Shown here in pieces: positions 5,037-12,584 of a DNA stretch of 13,133 bases; within the stretch, counting starts at the first letter, position 1; the number at the start of each line of letters is the position of its first letter. The stretch is from Clostridiales bacterium UBA5888. GTDB taxonomy: Bacteria > Bacillota > Clostridia > Oscillospirales > Oscillospiraceae. The stretch spans positions 1 through 13,133 of the forward strand of contig DJEW01000019.1 of NCBI GenBank assembly GCA_002431965.1, written 5' to 3'. Under the pieces are notes generated by a model, which did not search any database, was not told the DNA's origin, and worked only from the letters and a program-made list of their open reading frames with translations. Made by a program: the position numbers and the translations under genes.

Positions 5037-6242
5037 ATGGAAACAAGGCTCATAACGACGGACATTTCCGCCGCGGCGGATATAATCCGCGGCGGAGGGC
5101 TGGTCGCCGTGCCGACGGAAACGGTGTACGGGCTTGCCGGGAACGGACTGGACGAGCGCGCCGTGCGCGAAATATACGAGGTGAAAGGGCGCCCCGCGGT
5201 GAAGCCGCTGTCGCTGATGGTGGCGGATGAGGGTGCGATGGATAAATACTGCGCGGATGTGCCCGCGCAGGCAAGGCGTCTGGCGGAAAGGTTCTGGCCA
5301 GGTCCTCTTACCATCGTGCTGAAAGCGCGCGGCGTCGTGCCGGACATCGTGCGCGCGGGCGGGGCGACGGTCGGGCTTCGCTGCCCCGACCATCCGCTCA
5401 CGCTTGAAGCTCTGCGCCTTGCAAACGTGCCGTTTGCCGCGCCCTCTGCAAACCCCTCCGGCGCGGAGAGCCCAAAGACCGCGGAAAAGGTTATGGAGTA
5501 TTTCTCCGGGAAGATACCCGCCGTTATCGACGGTGGCGCATGCGGCATCGGACGCGAATCCACGATAATCGACATGAGCGCCGCGCCCTACAGGATACTG
5601 CGCACCGGCGCGCTGGACGCGGACGTGATCGCGGACGCGCTCGCCGGGGGTGTGCGCGTCGTTGGCATCACCGGCGGCACGGGCAGCGGCAAAACCACCG
5701 CGCTCGACGTGCTGCGCGGCTTCGGCGCGATGGTCGTTGACTGCGATGCGGTGTATCATGAGCTCCTGCGTGAAAACAGCGGCATGATCGCCGAGATCGG
5801 CCGGCATTTCCCCGGCGCGGTCGCGGACGGCGCGGTGGACACAAAGGCGCTGGGCGCGACGGTGTTCGCGGATGAGCAGGCGCTGCGCGAGCTGAATGTT
5901 ATCACGCATAAATACGTCAATCTTGAGATCAGCCGAAGGCTGAAAGAGTGGGCGATGGCAGGCGGAACGCTCGCTGCGCTCGACGCGATCGAGCTTTTTT
6001 CAAGCGGCGCTGCCAGGCGCTGCTTCACCACCGTCGGCGTCGTCGCCGAAAGGGATATACGCCTCGCGCGCATCCGGAAGCGCGACGGGATAAGCCCGGA
6101 ATACGCGATGATGCGCGTCAACGCCCAGCGCCCGGACGAATACTATTACGAGCGCTGTGATCATATTCTCAAAAACAACGGCACGCGGGAAGAATTCTCC
6201 GCCGACTGCCGGAAACTATTTACGGAGGTACTGGGAAAATGA
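5037..6242 (+). CDS. Fused threonylcarbamoyl-AMP synthase (TsaC/Sua5 type) and dephospho-CoA kinase
   Basis: A 401-aa bifunctional protein. Residues 1 to about 195 are a YrdC/TsaC domain making threonylcarbamoyl-AMP from Thr, bicarbonate and ATP for t6A37 of tRNAs: PTETVYGLAG (26-35), KGRPAVKPL (50-58), FWPGPLT (86-92) and APSANPSG (135-142). Residues about 206-401 are CoaE, which phosphorylates dephospho-CoA: P-loop GGTGSGKTT (213-221), DCDAVYHELL (235-244) and the C-terminal NNGTREEF (380-387). The extra C-terminal domain of longer Sua5 proteins is absent. The two domains join in one frame with a linker of about ten residues and no stop. GTG codes Val206 at the junction but has no well-spaced SD, so separate CoaE initiation looks unlikely. 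SD GGAGG at 5026-5030. It overlaps the next gene by ATGA. Domain calls are firm; co-function is inferred. Confidence 0.93.
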   Translation: METRLITTDISAAADIIRGGGLVAVPTETVYGLAGNGLDERAVREIYEVKGRPAVKPLSLMVADEGAMDKYCADVPAQARRLAERFWPGPLTIVLKARGVVPDIVRAGGATVGLRCPDHPLTLEALRLANVPFAAPSANPSGAESPKTAEKVMEYFSGKIPAVIDGGACGIGRESTIIDMSAAPYRILRTGALDADVIADALAGGVRVVGITGGTGSGKTTALDVLRGFGAMVVDCDAVYHELLRENSGMIAEIGRHFPGAVADGAVDTKALGATVFADEQALRELNVITHKYVNLEISRRLKEWAMAGGTLAALDAIELFSSGAARRCFTTVGVVAERDIRLARIRKRDGISPEYAMMRVNAQRPDEYYYERCDHILKNNGTREEFSADCRKLFTEVLGK

Positions 6243-7624
6243 GTGAACTGAGAGAAAAGCTCTTTTACGAGCAGAAGAACGGCTATGACCTTATCGACAC
6301 CGATGAGCGCATGAGGGTAGAGCAGTATTGCCGGGAGTATATGGACTTTCTCGACTGCTCCCGCATGGAGCGCGAGGCTGTCATAAACGCCGTCGCCCTC
6401 GCCGAGGAGCACGGCTTTGCAGAGTATGTGCCCGGAATGGATATAAAGCCGGGGATGAAGCTCTATAAGAACAACCGCGGCAAGGCGCTGATGCTTGCCG
6501 TCATCGGTAAAAAACCGCTCTCCGACGGCGCGGTTATCGCCGGGGCGCACGTGGACTCCCCGCGCCTTGATCTCAAGCAGATAACTATGTACGAGTCGGA
6601 CGAAATGTGCTATTTCAAGACGCACTACTACGGCGGCATAAAGAAATACCAGTGGGTCACCATCCCGCTGGAGCTGCACGGCGCTGTCGCATTGAAGAAT
6701 GGGGAGACCGTCAATGTCGTCATCGGGCGCGAGCCGGGCGAGCCGAAGTTCGTCATAACCGATCTGCTGCCCCACCTCGCCGCCGACCAGATGAAAAAAA
6801 CCATGTCCGAGGGCTTCACGGGCGAGGGGCTTAATATCCTCATCGGCAGCGCGCCCTATGCCGACGACGGCAAGGACAGGGTGAAGCTTGCTGTGATGAG
6901 CATTCTCAACGATATGTACGGCATCACGGAGGAGGACTTCCTCTCGGCGGAGCTTGCTGCCGTGCCGGCGTTTGACGTGTGCGAGATCGGGCTTGACCGC
7001 TCGCTCATCGGCGGCTACGGTCATGACGACCGCGTCTGCGCCTTTGCCGAGCTCAAGGCGATATTCGACGTCAATGCGCCGGAGCGCACCTGCGTGTGCA
7101 TCCTTGCCGACAAGGAGGAGACCGGCTCTGACGGCGTGACGGGTATGCAGAGCGCCGCGTTCGACTGCTTTATGGAGGATCTGTGCGCCGCGCAGGGCAC
7201 GCAGCTTCGCCGCTGCTATGAAAAGAGCTTCTGCGTCTCAGCCGACGTCACAAACGCTTTCGATCCGCTCTATCCGGACGTGTCGGAAAAGCGCAGCGAC
7301 GCGAAGATAAACTATGGCGTCGGCATCTGCAAATTCACCGGCGCGCGCGGCAAATCCGGCACGAGCGACGCTTCCGCCGAGATCGTGGCGTACCTGCGCC
7401 GGCTCTTTGCCGAAAATAATGTCATCTGGCAGCTTGCAGAGCTGGGCAAGGTGGATCAGGGCGGCGGCGGCACAATCGCAAAGTTCATGGCCAACCGCAA
7501 CATTGACACCATTGACGCGGGCGTGCCCGTGTTGAGCATGCACGCGCCGTTCGAGGTCGTGGCGAAGCTCGACTGTTACATGACATACAAGGCATGCCTC
7601 GCCGCATACAGCGACAGGAAATAA
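6239..7624 (+). CDS. M18 family zinc aminopeptidase
   Basis: A 461-aa cytosolic metallo-aminopeptidase of the aspartyl aminopeptidase/aminopeptidase I family, which removes N-terminal residues from peptides in large oligomeric shells. The binuclear metal site is intact: AHVDSPRLD (His104, Asp106), GHDDR (bridging Asp near 263-264), DKEETGSDG (Glu293 and Glu294), ADVTNAFDP (Asp336) and SMHAPFE (His435). The length fits the clostridial aminopeptidase I branch. It starts in a 4-nt ATGA overlap with the TsaC-CoaE gene, behind GGAGGT at 6224-6229, so translation is probably coupled. Last gene of the prfA operon; a hairpin follows at 7658-7685. Substrate preference (acidic or neutral N-terminus) cannot be read from sequence. 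Confidence 0.93.
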   Translation: MSELREKLFYEQKNGYDLIDTDERMRVEQYCREYMDFLDCSRMEREAVINAVALAEEHGFAEYVPGMDIKPGMKLYKNNRGKALMLAVIGKKPLSDGAVIAGAHVDSPRLDLKQITMYESDEMCYFKTHYYGGIKKYQWVTIPLELHGAVALKNGETVNVVIGREPGEPKFVITDLLPHLAADQMKKTMSEGFTGEGLNILIGSAPYADDGKDRVKLAVMSILNDMYGITEEDFLSAELAAVPAFDVCEIGLDRSLIGGYGHDDRVCAFAELKAIFDVNAPERTCVCILADKEETGSDGVTGMQSAAFDCFMEDLCAAQGTQLRRCYEKSFCVSADVTNAFDPLYPDVSEKRSDAKINYGVGICKFTGARGKSGTSDASAEIVAYLRRLFAENNVIWQLAELGKVDQGGGGTIAKFMANRNIDTIDAGVPVLSMHAPFEVVAKLDCYMTYKACLAAYSDRK

Positions 7625-7643
7625 TATAAAATCAGACATAACA

Positions 7644-7673
7644 CAATAAAACCGTTGCCTCATGGGCATAATA
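7644..7673 (+). promoter_or_regulatory. Candidate sigma-G (forespore) promoter for tepA
   Basis: CAATA (7644-7648), an 18-bp spacer and CATAATA (7667-7673) compare with the Bacillus sigma-G pattern GHATR-N18-CATnHTA at 4/5 and 7/7. The -10 overlaps the hairpin loop and the start would fall near 7680, inside its 3' arm. CATAATA also occurs without a good -35 at 9252 and 9287, so confidence is limited. Confidence 0.35.
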
Positions 7674-7694
7674 TAGCCCATGAGGTGATTTTTT
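7658..7694 (+). terminator. Terminator-like hairpin overlapping the tepA ribosome binding site
   Basis: Perfect 10-bp stem CCTCATGGGC (7658-7667) / GCCCATGAGG (7676-7685) with loop ATAATATA, then TGA and six T (7689-7694). It can end the prfA operon. Its 3' arm contains the GAGG of the tepA SD (GAGGTGA, 7682-7688), and the T-run reaches the TTG start, so in read-through RNA the SD would be paired. Confidence 0.65.
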
Positions 7695-8331
7695 GGAAGC
7701 TGATGAAATAAAGGACTATTCCGCCGCAAAGGCGGGGACGATACAGTGCCTCACCATCGTCGGGCAGATCGAGGGGCATCAGCTTTTGCCCGAGGACGCA
7801 AAAACGACGAAGTACGAGCACGTGCTGCCGCTCATCGCGGCGGTGGAGGAGTCGCCGGAGATAAAAGGGCTGCTGATCCTCCTGAACACCATGGGCGGCG
7901 ATGTGGAGGCGGGGCTTGCCATCGCGGAGCTTATCGCCGGCATGCGAAAGCCGACGGTGTCGCTCGTTCTCGGCGGCGGGCACTCCATCGGCGTGCCGCT
8001 CGCCGTTGCTGCCGGGCGCAGCATGGTGGCGCCGTCCGCCGCCATGACCATCCACCCGGTGCGCCTCAACGGCGTGGTCATCGGTGTGCCGCAGACATAT
8101 AATTATTTTGCGCGTATACAGGAGCGCATTGTCGGCTTTGTCACCGCCCACTCGCGCGTCAGCCGGGAGGAATATCTGCGCCTTATGACAAATACGGATG
8201 AGCTTGCCAACGACATCGGCAGCGTCATCTACGGCGAGGAGGCCGTGCGCCTCGGGCTTATCGACACGCTCGGCACGCTCTCCGACGCGCTGGGGTATCT
8301 CCACGCCCGGATCGGTGCTGCGGACGTATAG
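7693..8331 (+). CDS. tepA: ClpP-like spore protease TepA (YmfB)
   Basis: A 212-aa orphan ClpP-family serine protease. In Bacillus subtilis TepA/YmfB helps degrade small acid-soluble spore proteins during outgrowth; it was first named for enhancing preprotein translocation. Family features are clear: CLTIVGQIEGH (19-29), TTKYEHV (38-44), NTMGGDVEAGLA (65-76, oxyanion region), nucleophile Ser98 in GGGHSIG and catalytic His121 in TIHPVRLNG. The start is TTG at 7693 with SD GAGGTGA at 7682-7688; no ATG is well placed. The SD lies in a hairpin arm (7658-7685). The small ylzJ gene that overlaps ymfB in Bacillus and is needed for its activity there is not found. Proximity to ftsK/spoIIIE matches the Bacillus order, here with uppP between. 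Confidence 0.93.
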   Translation: MEADEIKDYSAAKAGTIQCLTIVGQIEGHQLLPEDAKTTKYEHVLPLIAAVEESPEIKGLLILLNTMGGDVEAGLAIAELIAGMRKPTVSLVLGGGHSIGVPLAVAAGRSMVAPSAAMTIHPVRLNGVVIGVPQTYNYFARIQERIVGFVTAHSRVSREEYLRLMTNTDELANDIGSVIYGEEAVRLGLIDTLGTLSDALGYLHARIGAADV

Positions 8332-8336
8332 CCGCC

Positions 8337-8370
8337 CGGCAGGCGCAGAAAAATTTTCCTGCGCCTGCCG
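8337..8370 (+). terminator. Hairpin terminator after tepA
   Basis: Perfect 12-bp stem CGGCAGGCGCAG (8337-8348) / CTGCGCCTGCCG (8359-8370) with a 10-nt A/T-rich loop, starting 5 bp after the tepA stop. It is followed only by TTCTT, a poor T-run. The uppP promoter begins just downstream, consistent with separate units. Confidence 0.7.
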
Positions 8371-8381
8371 TTCTTGCGCAC

Positions 8382-8410
8382 TTGTGCTTTACATAAGCTT
8401 GTGGTATAAT
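8382..8410 (+). promoter_or_regulatory. Promoter of uppP
   Basis: Perfect TATAAT (-10, 8405-8410) preceded by TG plus one base (extended -10), with TTGTGC (8382-8387) at 17-bp spacing. The predicted start near 8417 leaves a short leader of about 25 nt carrying the SD GGGGGT at 8429-8434. Confidence 0.75.
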
Positions 8411-8442
8411 TCTTATTATGTTTACCGTGGGGGTATATGGCA

Positions 8443-9276
8443 ATGTCCGTGTGGAATGCAATAATTCTGGGGCTGGTGCAGGGGATAACTGAATTTCTGC
8501 CCGTGTCAAGCTCCGGGCATCTTTCGATTCTCAACAATCTTTTTGACCTCACCTCGACCGACGACGGGCATCTTCTTTTCGATGTGCTGATGCATCTTGG
8601 AACGCTCGCTGCGGTGTTCGTGTGCTACTGGCAGGACATCGTCCGCATGTTCTATGAGGTGCTGGGGCTTATAAACGTCGGTCCTCTCGCTGGGCAGCGT
8701 CAGCGGCACTATCCCGGCGCGCGCACGTTTATTATGATCGTTTTTGCCACGCTTCCGCTCGTGCTCATCCTCCCGGTACATAAGATGATAGAAACGCTCT
8801 ATTACCACAATGTTTTCATCGGCATCGCGCTGGTGCTGACAGGGTGCATGCTGTTCGTGGCGGACAGGATGAAGCCCGGCACGAAAACTGCCGGCGGCAT
8901 GACCATCTCCGATGCGCTCATCATCGGGCTTTGCCAGTGCGTCGCCACTATCCCCGGACTCTCCCGCTCCGGAACGACCATCACCGCCGGCATTGCCGCC
9001 GGGCTTGACAGGGAGTTCGCGGTGAAATTCTCGTTCCTTCTCTCCATCCCCGCCGTGCTCGGCGCGAACATCGTCACGCTTGTTGATGCATTTCAGCAGG
9101 GGGTGGACATTGCCAATGTTCCGGCGTATCTTATCGGCATGGTCGCGGCGATGCTTTCAGGCATCGGGGCGATCAGCCTTGTAAAGCGCATCGCGGCAAA
9201 GGGTAAGTTCGGCGGCTTTGCGTACTACTGCTGGGTCATGGGCGTTCTCTCCATAATACTCACGATGATCTTCTAG
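8443..9276 (+). CDS. uppP: Undecaprenyl-diphosphatase
   Basis: An integral membrane phosphatase (BacA/UppP family) that dephosphorylates undecaprenyl pyrophosphate to recycle the lipid carrier for peptidoglycan and other envelope polymers; over-expression of the family gives bacitracin resistance. Both signature regions are present: QGITEFLPVSSSGH (13-26, catalytic Glu17) and PGLSRSGTT (171-179, active-site Ser/Arg loop). Several hydrophobic segments span the 277 residues, the usual length. ATG at 8437 is also in frame, but the SD GGGGGT (8429-8434) is too close to it; 8443 gives normal spacing. It has its own promoter, and ftsK follows after 64 bp with no clear terminator between, so read-through is likely. 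Confidence 0.95.
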   Translation: MSVWNAIILGLVQGITEFLPVSSSGHLSILNNLFDLTSTDDGHLLFDVLMHLGTLAAVFVCYWQDIVRMFYEVLGLINVGPLAGQRQRHYPGARTFIMIVFATLPLVLILPVHKMIETLYYHNVFIGIALVLTGCMLFVADRMKPGTKTAGGMTISDALIIGLCQCVATIPGLSRSGTTITAGIAAGLDREFAVKFSFLLSIPAVLGANIVTLVDAFQQGVDIANVPAYLIGMVAAMLSGIGAISLVKRIAAKGKFGGFAYYCWVMGVLSIILTMIF

Positions 9277-9340
9277 GTCAGCGCCGCATAATACGTCTGC
9301 GGCATCTGCCCCGGTCTCCCGACGAAGAAAGGACTTTTTA

Positions 9341-12106
9341 ATGGCACAAACCAGAAAAAACGGCTCTTCCGCCGCAAAGAAGAGCGCAACGGCAAAAAAA
9401 ACAGGCACGAGGAAGAAAGCGCCCGAGGTTGTCACCCCGCCCGAGCCGCCAGCTCCGCCGATACGGCGGGAGCTGGGCGCGGTCGTTTTTCTCTTTCTGG
9501 CGGTGTTCGTCATCATCAGCCATTATAATACTGACGGCCGGTTCATCGTCTTTTTTGCCAATCTCATAAAGGGGCTTATCGGCTGGGGCTTCTGGCTGAC
9601 AGTGCCCGCTTTTCTGATGGCGGCGATCATTCTCGGCTTTCATAAGGGGCAGCCTGTCGCCCTGCGTGTGACCTCGGCGCTGATGATCCCCATCATTATC
9701 GCCGCCCTCGGCAGCCTTTTTTTCTATACCGGCACGACCGACACCGGTGATATGCAGCTTTTGTGCGGCGCGCTCTTTGAGCAGGGGCAGAGCCTGCAAA
9801 GCGGCGGCGTTGTCGGCGGGCTTATCGCCATCGGGCTTGAAAACGCCTTCAGCCTCTACGGCGCAATGCCCGTGCTGCTTGTGCTGCTCGTGTTCTTCAC
9901 GGTCAAGTGCTTCAACGGCAGCTTTATCAAAGCGTTCGGCAAGGCGCGCGAGCGTGCGAGTGTGAAATACGACCCTGCGATGTACGAAAAGAAAAAGCCC
10001 GCGCCCGCAGAGGGCGAGGACGCTGTCCTCCCGCTTGAAGTGGGCGGCGCATCGCCGCGCGCTGCAAAGGCTGACAGGCGCGGCGCGAAGATAGAGCGCA
10101 TACAGCGCGAGAGCGTCCTGCCCGAAATATCGCTTGACGACGATGAGGAGCTGCCTCTCGCCGATAAGCGCGGCAAGACAACGAAGCCCTATCCCGCCGA
10201 GAGCGCGAGCGCGCGCCCGGCGAAGAAAACCCACCTGATGGATGAGGACGTGCTGACTCCGCGCGCGCCGGAGCGCGGCAAGGCACGCGGCGGCGAGCCT
10301 GTGCAGGATCCCGCGGCGGCGCTTCTGAAGCGCCGCGGCGCGCCTATAATCCGCGAGAACGCCGTCACGGACGGCGCGGCGGAAGCGCGCGCCGCCGGTG
10401 TGGATGTGGACGAGCTGAGCGCCACGGTGGAGGAGATCATGCATTCTTCCACAATGAGCGCCGAGATAAGCGACCCGCCGAAGAAAAAAATCCGCCGTGC
10501 CGATGTGGATAAAGAAGCGAAGGCGGTGGAGGCGGCGGTCGCCGCAGCGGATACGGACAGCACGGGGTATGAGTTCCCGCCGGTCGATCTGCTGCGCACG
10601 GGCGCTGTCGCAAATATTGACGCACGCGACGAGATAATGGTCAATAAGGAGCGTCTTGAGGGCGCTATACACAGCTTTGGCATCAACGCTGCCATTGTCG
10701 GTGTAACGCGCGGCCCGACGGTCACGCGCTTTGATATAGAGCTTGAGCAGGGCGTCAAGCTTGCCCGCGTTACAAACCTTGCGGGCGATCTCGCGCTTGC
10801 TCTGGGCGTTGTGAATGTGCGCATTGCGCCCATCCCGGACAAGATCTCCACCGTCGGCATAGAAGTCCCCAACAAAATCGTCAGCACCGTTTACCTGCGC
10901 GATATTATAGATTCACCGAAATTCATCAGCGCCAAGTCCAAGCTCAGCTTCGCCCTCGGCAAGGACATCGGCGGCGACTGCGTTGTCGGCAACATTGCAA
11001 AGCTGCCGCATATGCTCATCGCCGGTACTACAGGCTCGGGTAAGTCCGTGTGCATGAATTCGCTCATTCTGAGCCTTCTCTACAAAGCGCGCCCAGACGA
11101 GGTGCGCCTTATCATGATCGACCCGAAGATGGTAGAGCTCGGCGTTTATAACGGCATTCCTCATCTCTATGTTCCTGTTGTCACCGACCCCAAGAAGGCG
11201 GCGGGCGCGCTTCAGTGGTCGGTCGTGGAGATGCTCAAGCGCTACCGTCTGTTCTCCGAGGTCGGTGTGCGCGATCTGGACAATTATAACAGGCATTGTG
11301 AGCAGAGCGGCGAACCCACCATGCCGCGCGTCGTCATCGTCATTGACGAGCTGGCGGATCTTATGCTCGTCGCCTCCAAGGAGGTCGAGGAGAGCATCTG
11401 CCGCGTTGCCCAGATGGGGCGCGCGGCGGGCATGCACCTTGTCATTGCAACCCAGCGCCCATCCGCAGACGTTATCACGGGGCTGATGAAGGCAAATATC
11501 CCCTCGCGCATCGCGTTTGCGGTGTCGTCCTCGCTCGAAAGCCGTATCATACTCGACCAGACCGGCGCGGAAAAGCTTGTCGGCATGGGGGATATGCTCT
11601 TTTCTCCCGTCGGCTGCGGAAAGCCGACGCGCATCCAGGGCGCGTTCGTGTCCGATGAGGAACGCGAGGAGGTCATCCAGTTCATCAAGGAGGGGGCGTC
11701 CGACGTTCAGCAGAACAGCGAGATAGAGGAGTACATGAACAAAGCGTCGGAGGATAAGTCTGCCGCCGACAGCGGCAAGGGCGCAAAGGACGAGGGGATA
11801 GGCGGCGGATATGATGAAATGCTGCCGCAGGCGGTCGAGGCTATACTTGAAACCAAGTCCTGCTCTGTCTCCATGCTCCAGCGCCGCGTGAAGCTCGGGT
11901 ATTCCCGCGCCGCGCGCATCGTCGACCAGATGGAGGAGCTTGGCATCGTCGGACCCTACGAGGGTGCAAAGCCCCGCAAGGTGCTCGTTGATTATCAGGG
12001 CTGGCACGATATACAGGTCAGGCTCGGCATGGCGGCGGATGACGATCTTGCAGTTGCCGCCGGGATGAACGGCGCTCAGCCAGATTATACGGACGAAACG
12101 GTATAA
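9341..12106 (+). CDS. ftsK: DNA translocase FtsK/SpoIIIE
   Basis: A septal, ATP-driven dsDNA translocase that clears chromosomal DNA through the division or sporulation septum. The 921-aa protein has a basic N-terminus, about four membrane segments (within 46-60, 70-100, 112-128 and 169-190), a charged Ala/Pro/Arg-rich linker (about 195-405), then the alpha/beta motor with Walker A GTTGSGKS (562-569) and Walker B VIVIDE (665-670) plus ATQRPSADVITG (703-714). A winged-helix gamma domain (about 824-884; CSVSMLQRRVKLGYSRAARI at 841-860) reads KOPS/SRS-type orienting sequences. The start follows SD GAAAGGA at 9324-9330. The family name cannot be split into FtsK or SpoIIIE by sequence alone; nearby tepA favours the sporulation role. 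A weak 6-bp dyad (9283-9303) precedes it. A terminator follows. Confidence 0.95.
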   Translation: MAQTRKNGSSAAKKSATAKKTGTRKKAPEVVTPPEPPAPPIRRELGAVVFLFLAVFVIISHYNTDGRFIVFFANLIKGLIGWGFWLTVPAFLMAAIILGFHKGQPVALRVTSALMIPIIIAALGSLFFYTGTTDTGDMQLLCGALFEQGQSLQSGGVVGGLIAIGLENAFSLYGAMPVLLVLLVFFTVKCFNGSFIKAFGKARERASVKYDPAMYEKKKPAPAEGEDAVLPLEVGGASPRAAKADRRGAKIERIQRESVLPEISLDDDEELPLADKRGKTTKPYPAESASARPAKKTHLMDEDVLTPRAPERGKARGGEPVQDPAAALLKRRGAPIIRENAVTDGAAEARAAGVDVDELSATVEEIMHSSTMSAEISDPPKKKIRRADVDKEAKAVEAAVAAADTDSTGYEFPPVDLLRTGAVANIDARDEIMVNKERLEGAIHSFGINAAIVGVTRGPTVTRFDIELEQGVKLARVTNLAGDLALALGVVNVRIAPIPDKISTVGIEVPNKIVSTVYLRDIIDSPKFISAKSKLSFALGKDIGGDCVVGNIAKLPHMLIAGTTGSGKSVCMNSLILSLLYKARPDEVRLIMIDPKMVELGVYNGIPHLYVPVVTDPKKAAGALQWSVVEMLKRYRLFSEVGVRDLDNYNRHCEQSGEPTMPRVVIVIDELADLMLVASKEVEESICRVAQMGRAAGMHLVIATQRPSADVITGLMKANIPSRIAFAVSSSLESRIILDQTGAEKLVGMGDMLFSPVGCGKPTRIQGAFVSDEEREEVIQFIKEGASDVQQNSEIEEYMNKASEDKSAADSGKGAKDEGIGGGYDEMLPQAVEAILETKSCSVSMLQRRVKLGYSRAARIVDQMEELGIVGPYEGAKPRKVLVDYQGWHDIQVRLGMAADDDLAVAAGMNGAQPDYTDETV

Positions 12107-12115
12107 AACTCAGTC

Positions 12116-12140
12116 AAAAGGGCGTTTAGAACGCCCTTTT
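12116..12140 (+). terminator. Intrinsic terminator after ftsK
   Basis: AAAAGGGCGTT (12116-12126) and AACGCCCTTTT (12130-12140) form an 11-bp perfect stem with loop TAG, beginning 9 bp after the ftsK stop and ending in a short T-run. No complete promoter is visible between it and mrnC: TTGACA at 12144-12149 has no matching -10. Some read-through may therefore feed mrnC-rqcH. Confidence 0.8.
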
Positions 12141-12173
12141 GCATTGACAGGACAGAAAAGGATGGGAAAAGCC

Positions 12174-12584
12174 ATGGATTATTTTTGCCCGCAGATGACG
12201 CTCAACGAGGTCAATGCCATGAGTATGCTGGGGCTGGCGCATATAGGCGACGGCGTGTATGAGCTGCTCACGCGCACAATGCTCTGCAAGCAGGGGCACT
12301 CCGCCGCGGGACAGCTTCACCGGCTGACGGTGTCGTACGTCAACGCCCCGGCGCAGGCCGCCGCCGCAAAAAAGATAATGCCGTTTCTGACTGAGCAGGA
12401 GCTTGCCGTATATAAGCGCGGGCGCAACGCAAAGGTCAACTCCGTACCGCAGAAGGCGACGGAGGGAGAATACCATGCCGCGACGGGGCTGGAGGCGCTG
12501 TTCGGATGGCTGTATCTGCAGGGGAAGACAGAGCGCATTGACGCGCTCTTTACGATGATAATGGAGGGTAACGATGCCGCTTGA
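12174..12584 (+). CDS. mrnC: Mini-ribonuclease III
   Basis: A homodimeric RNase III-like nuclease lacking the dsRNA-binding domain; it matures 23S rRNA ends in Firmicutes. The 136-aa protein matches the small family size. Motifs: LAHIGDGVYELLTR (21-34, catalytic Asp26), KRGRNAKVNSVPQKAT (81-96, characteristic of Mini-III) and GLEALFGWLYLQ (105-116, metal-binding Glu107). In-frame starts exist at 12144 (TTG), 12162 and 12174; 12174 is chosen because MDYF suits the short N-terminus of the family and AAAAGGA (12156-12162) lies upstream, but 12162 remains possible. It overlaps rqcH by 11 nt, which implies co-transcription and coupled translation. Confidence 0.92.
   Translation: MDYFCPQMTLNEVNAMSMLGLAHIGDGVYELLTRTMLCKQGHSAAGQLHRLTVSYVNAPAQAAAAKKIMPFLTEQELAVYKRGRNAKVNSVPQKATEGEYHAATGLEALFGWLYLQGKTERIDALFTMIMEGNDAA

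Noticed and set aside
9252..9293. Two further CATAATA motifs (9252 and 9287) as sigma-G promoters for ftsK
   Set aside because: The bases 18 bp upstream do not fit a GHATR box; likely chance occurrences.
9338..10672. Long 444-aa minus-strand ORF
   Set aside because: Antisense to ftsK, with no recognisable domain and His/Arg-rich composition typical of high-GC shadow frames.
12144..12173. TTG start for mrnC at 12144, or a TTGACA promoter box at the same place
   Set aside because: The TTG lacks an SD and lies 4 bp after the terminator stem. The TTGACA has no -10 at 16-18 bp.
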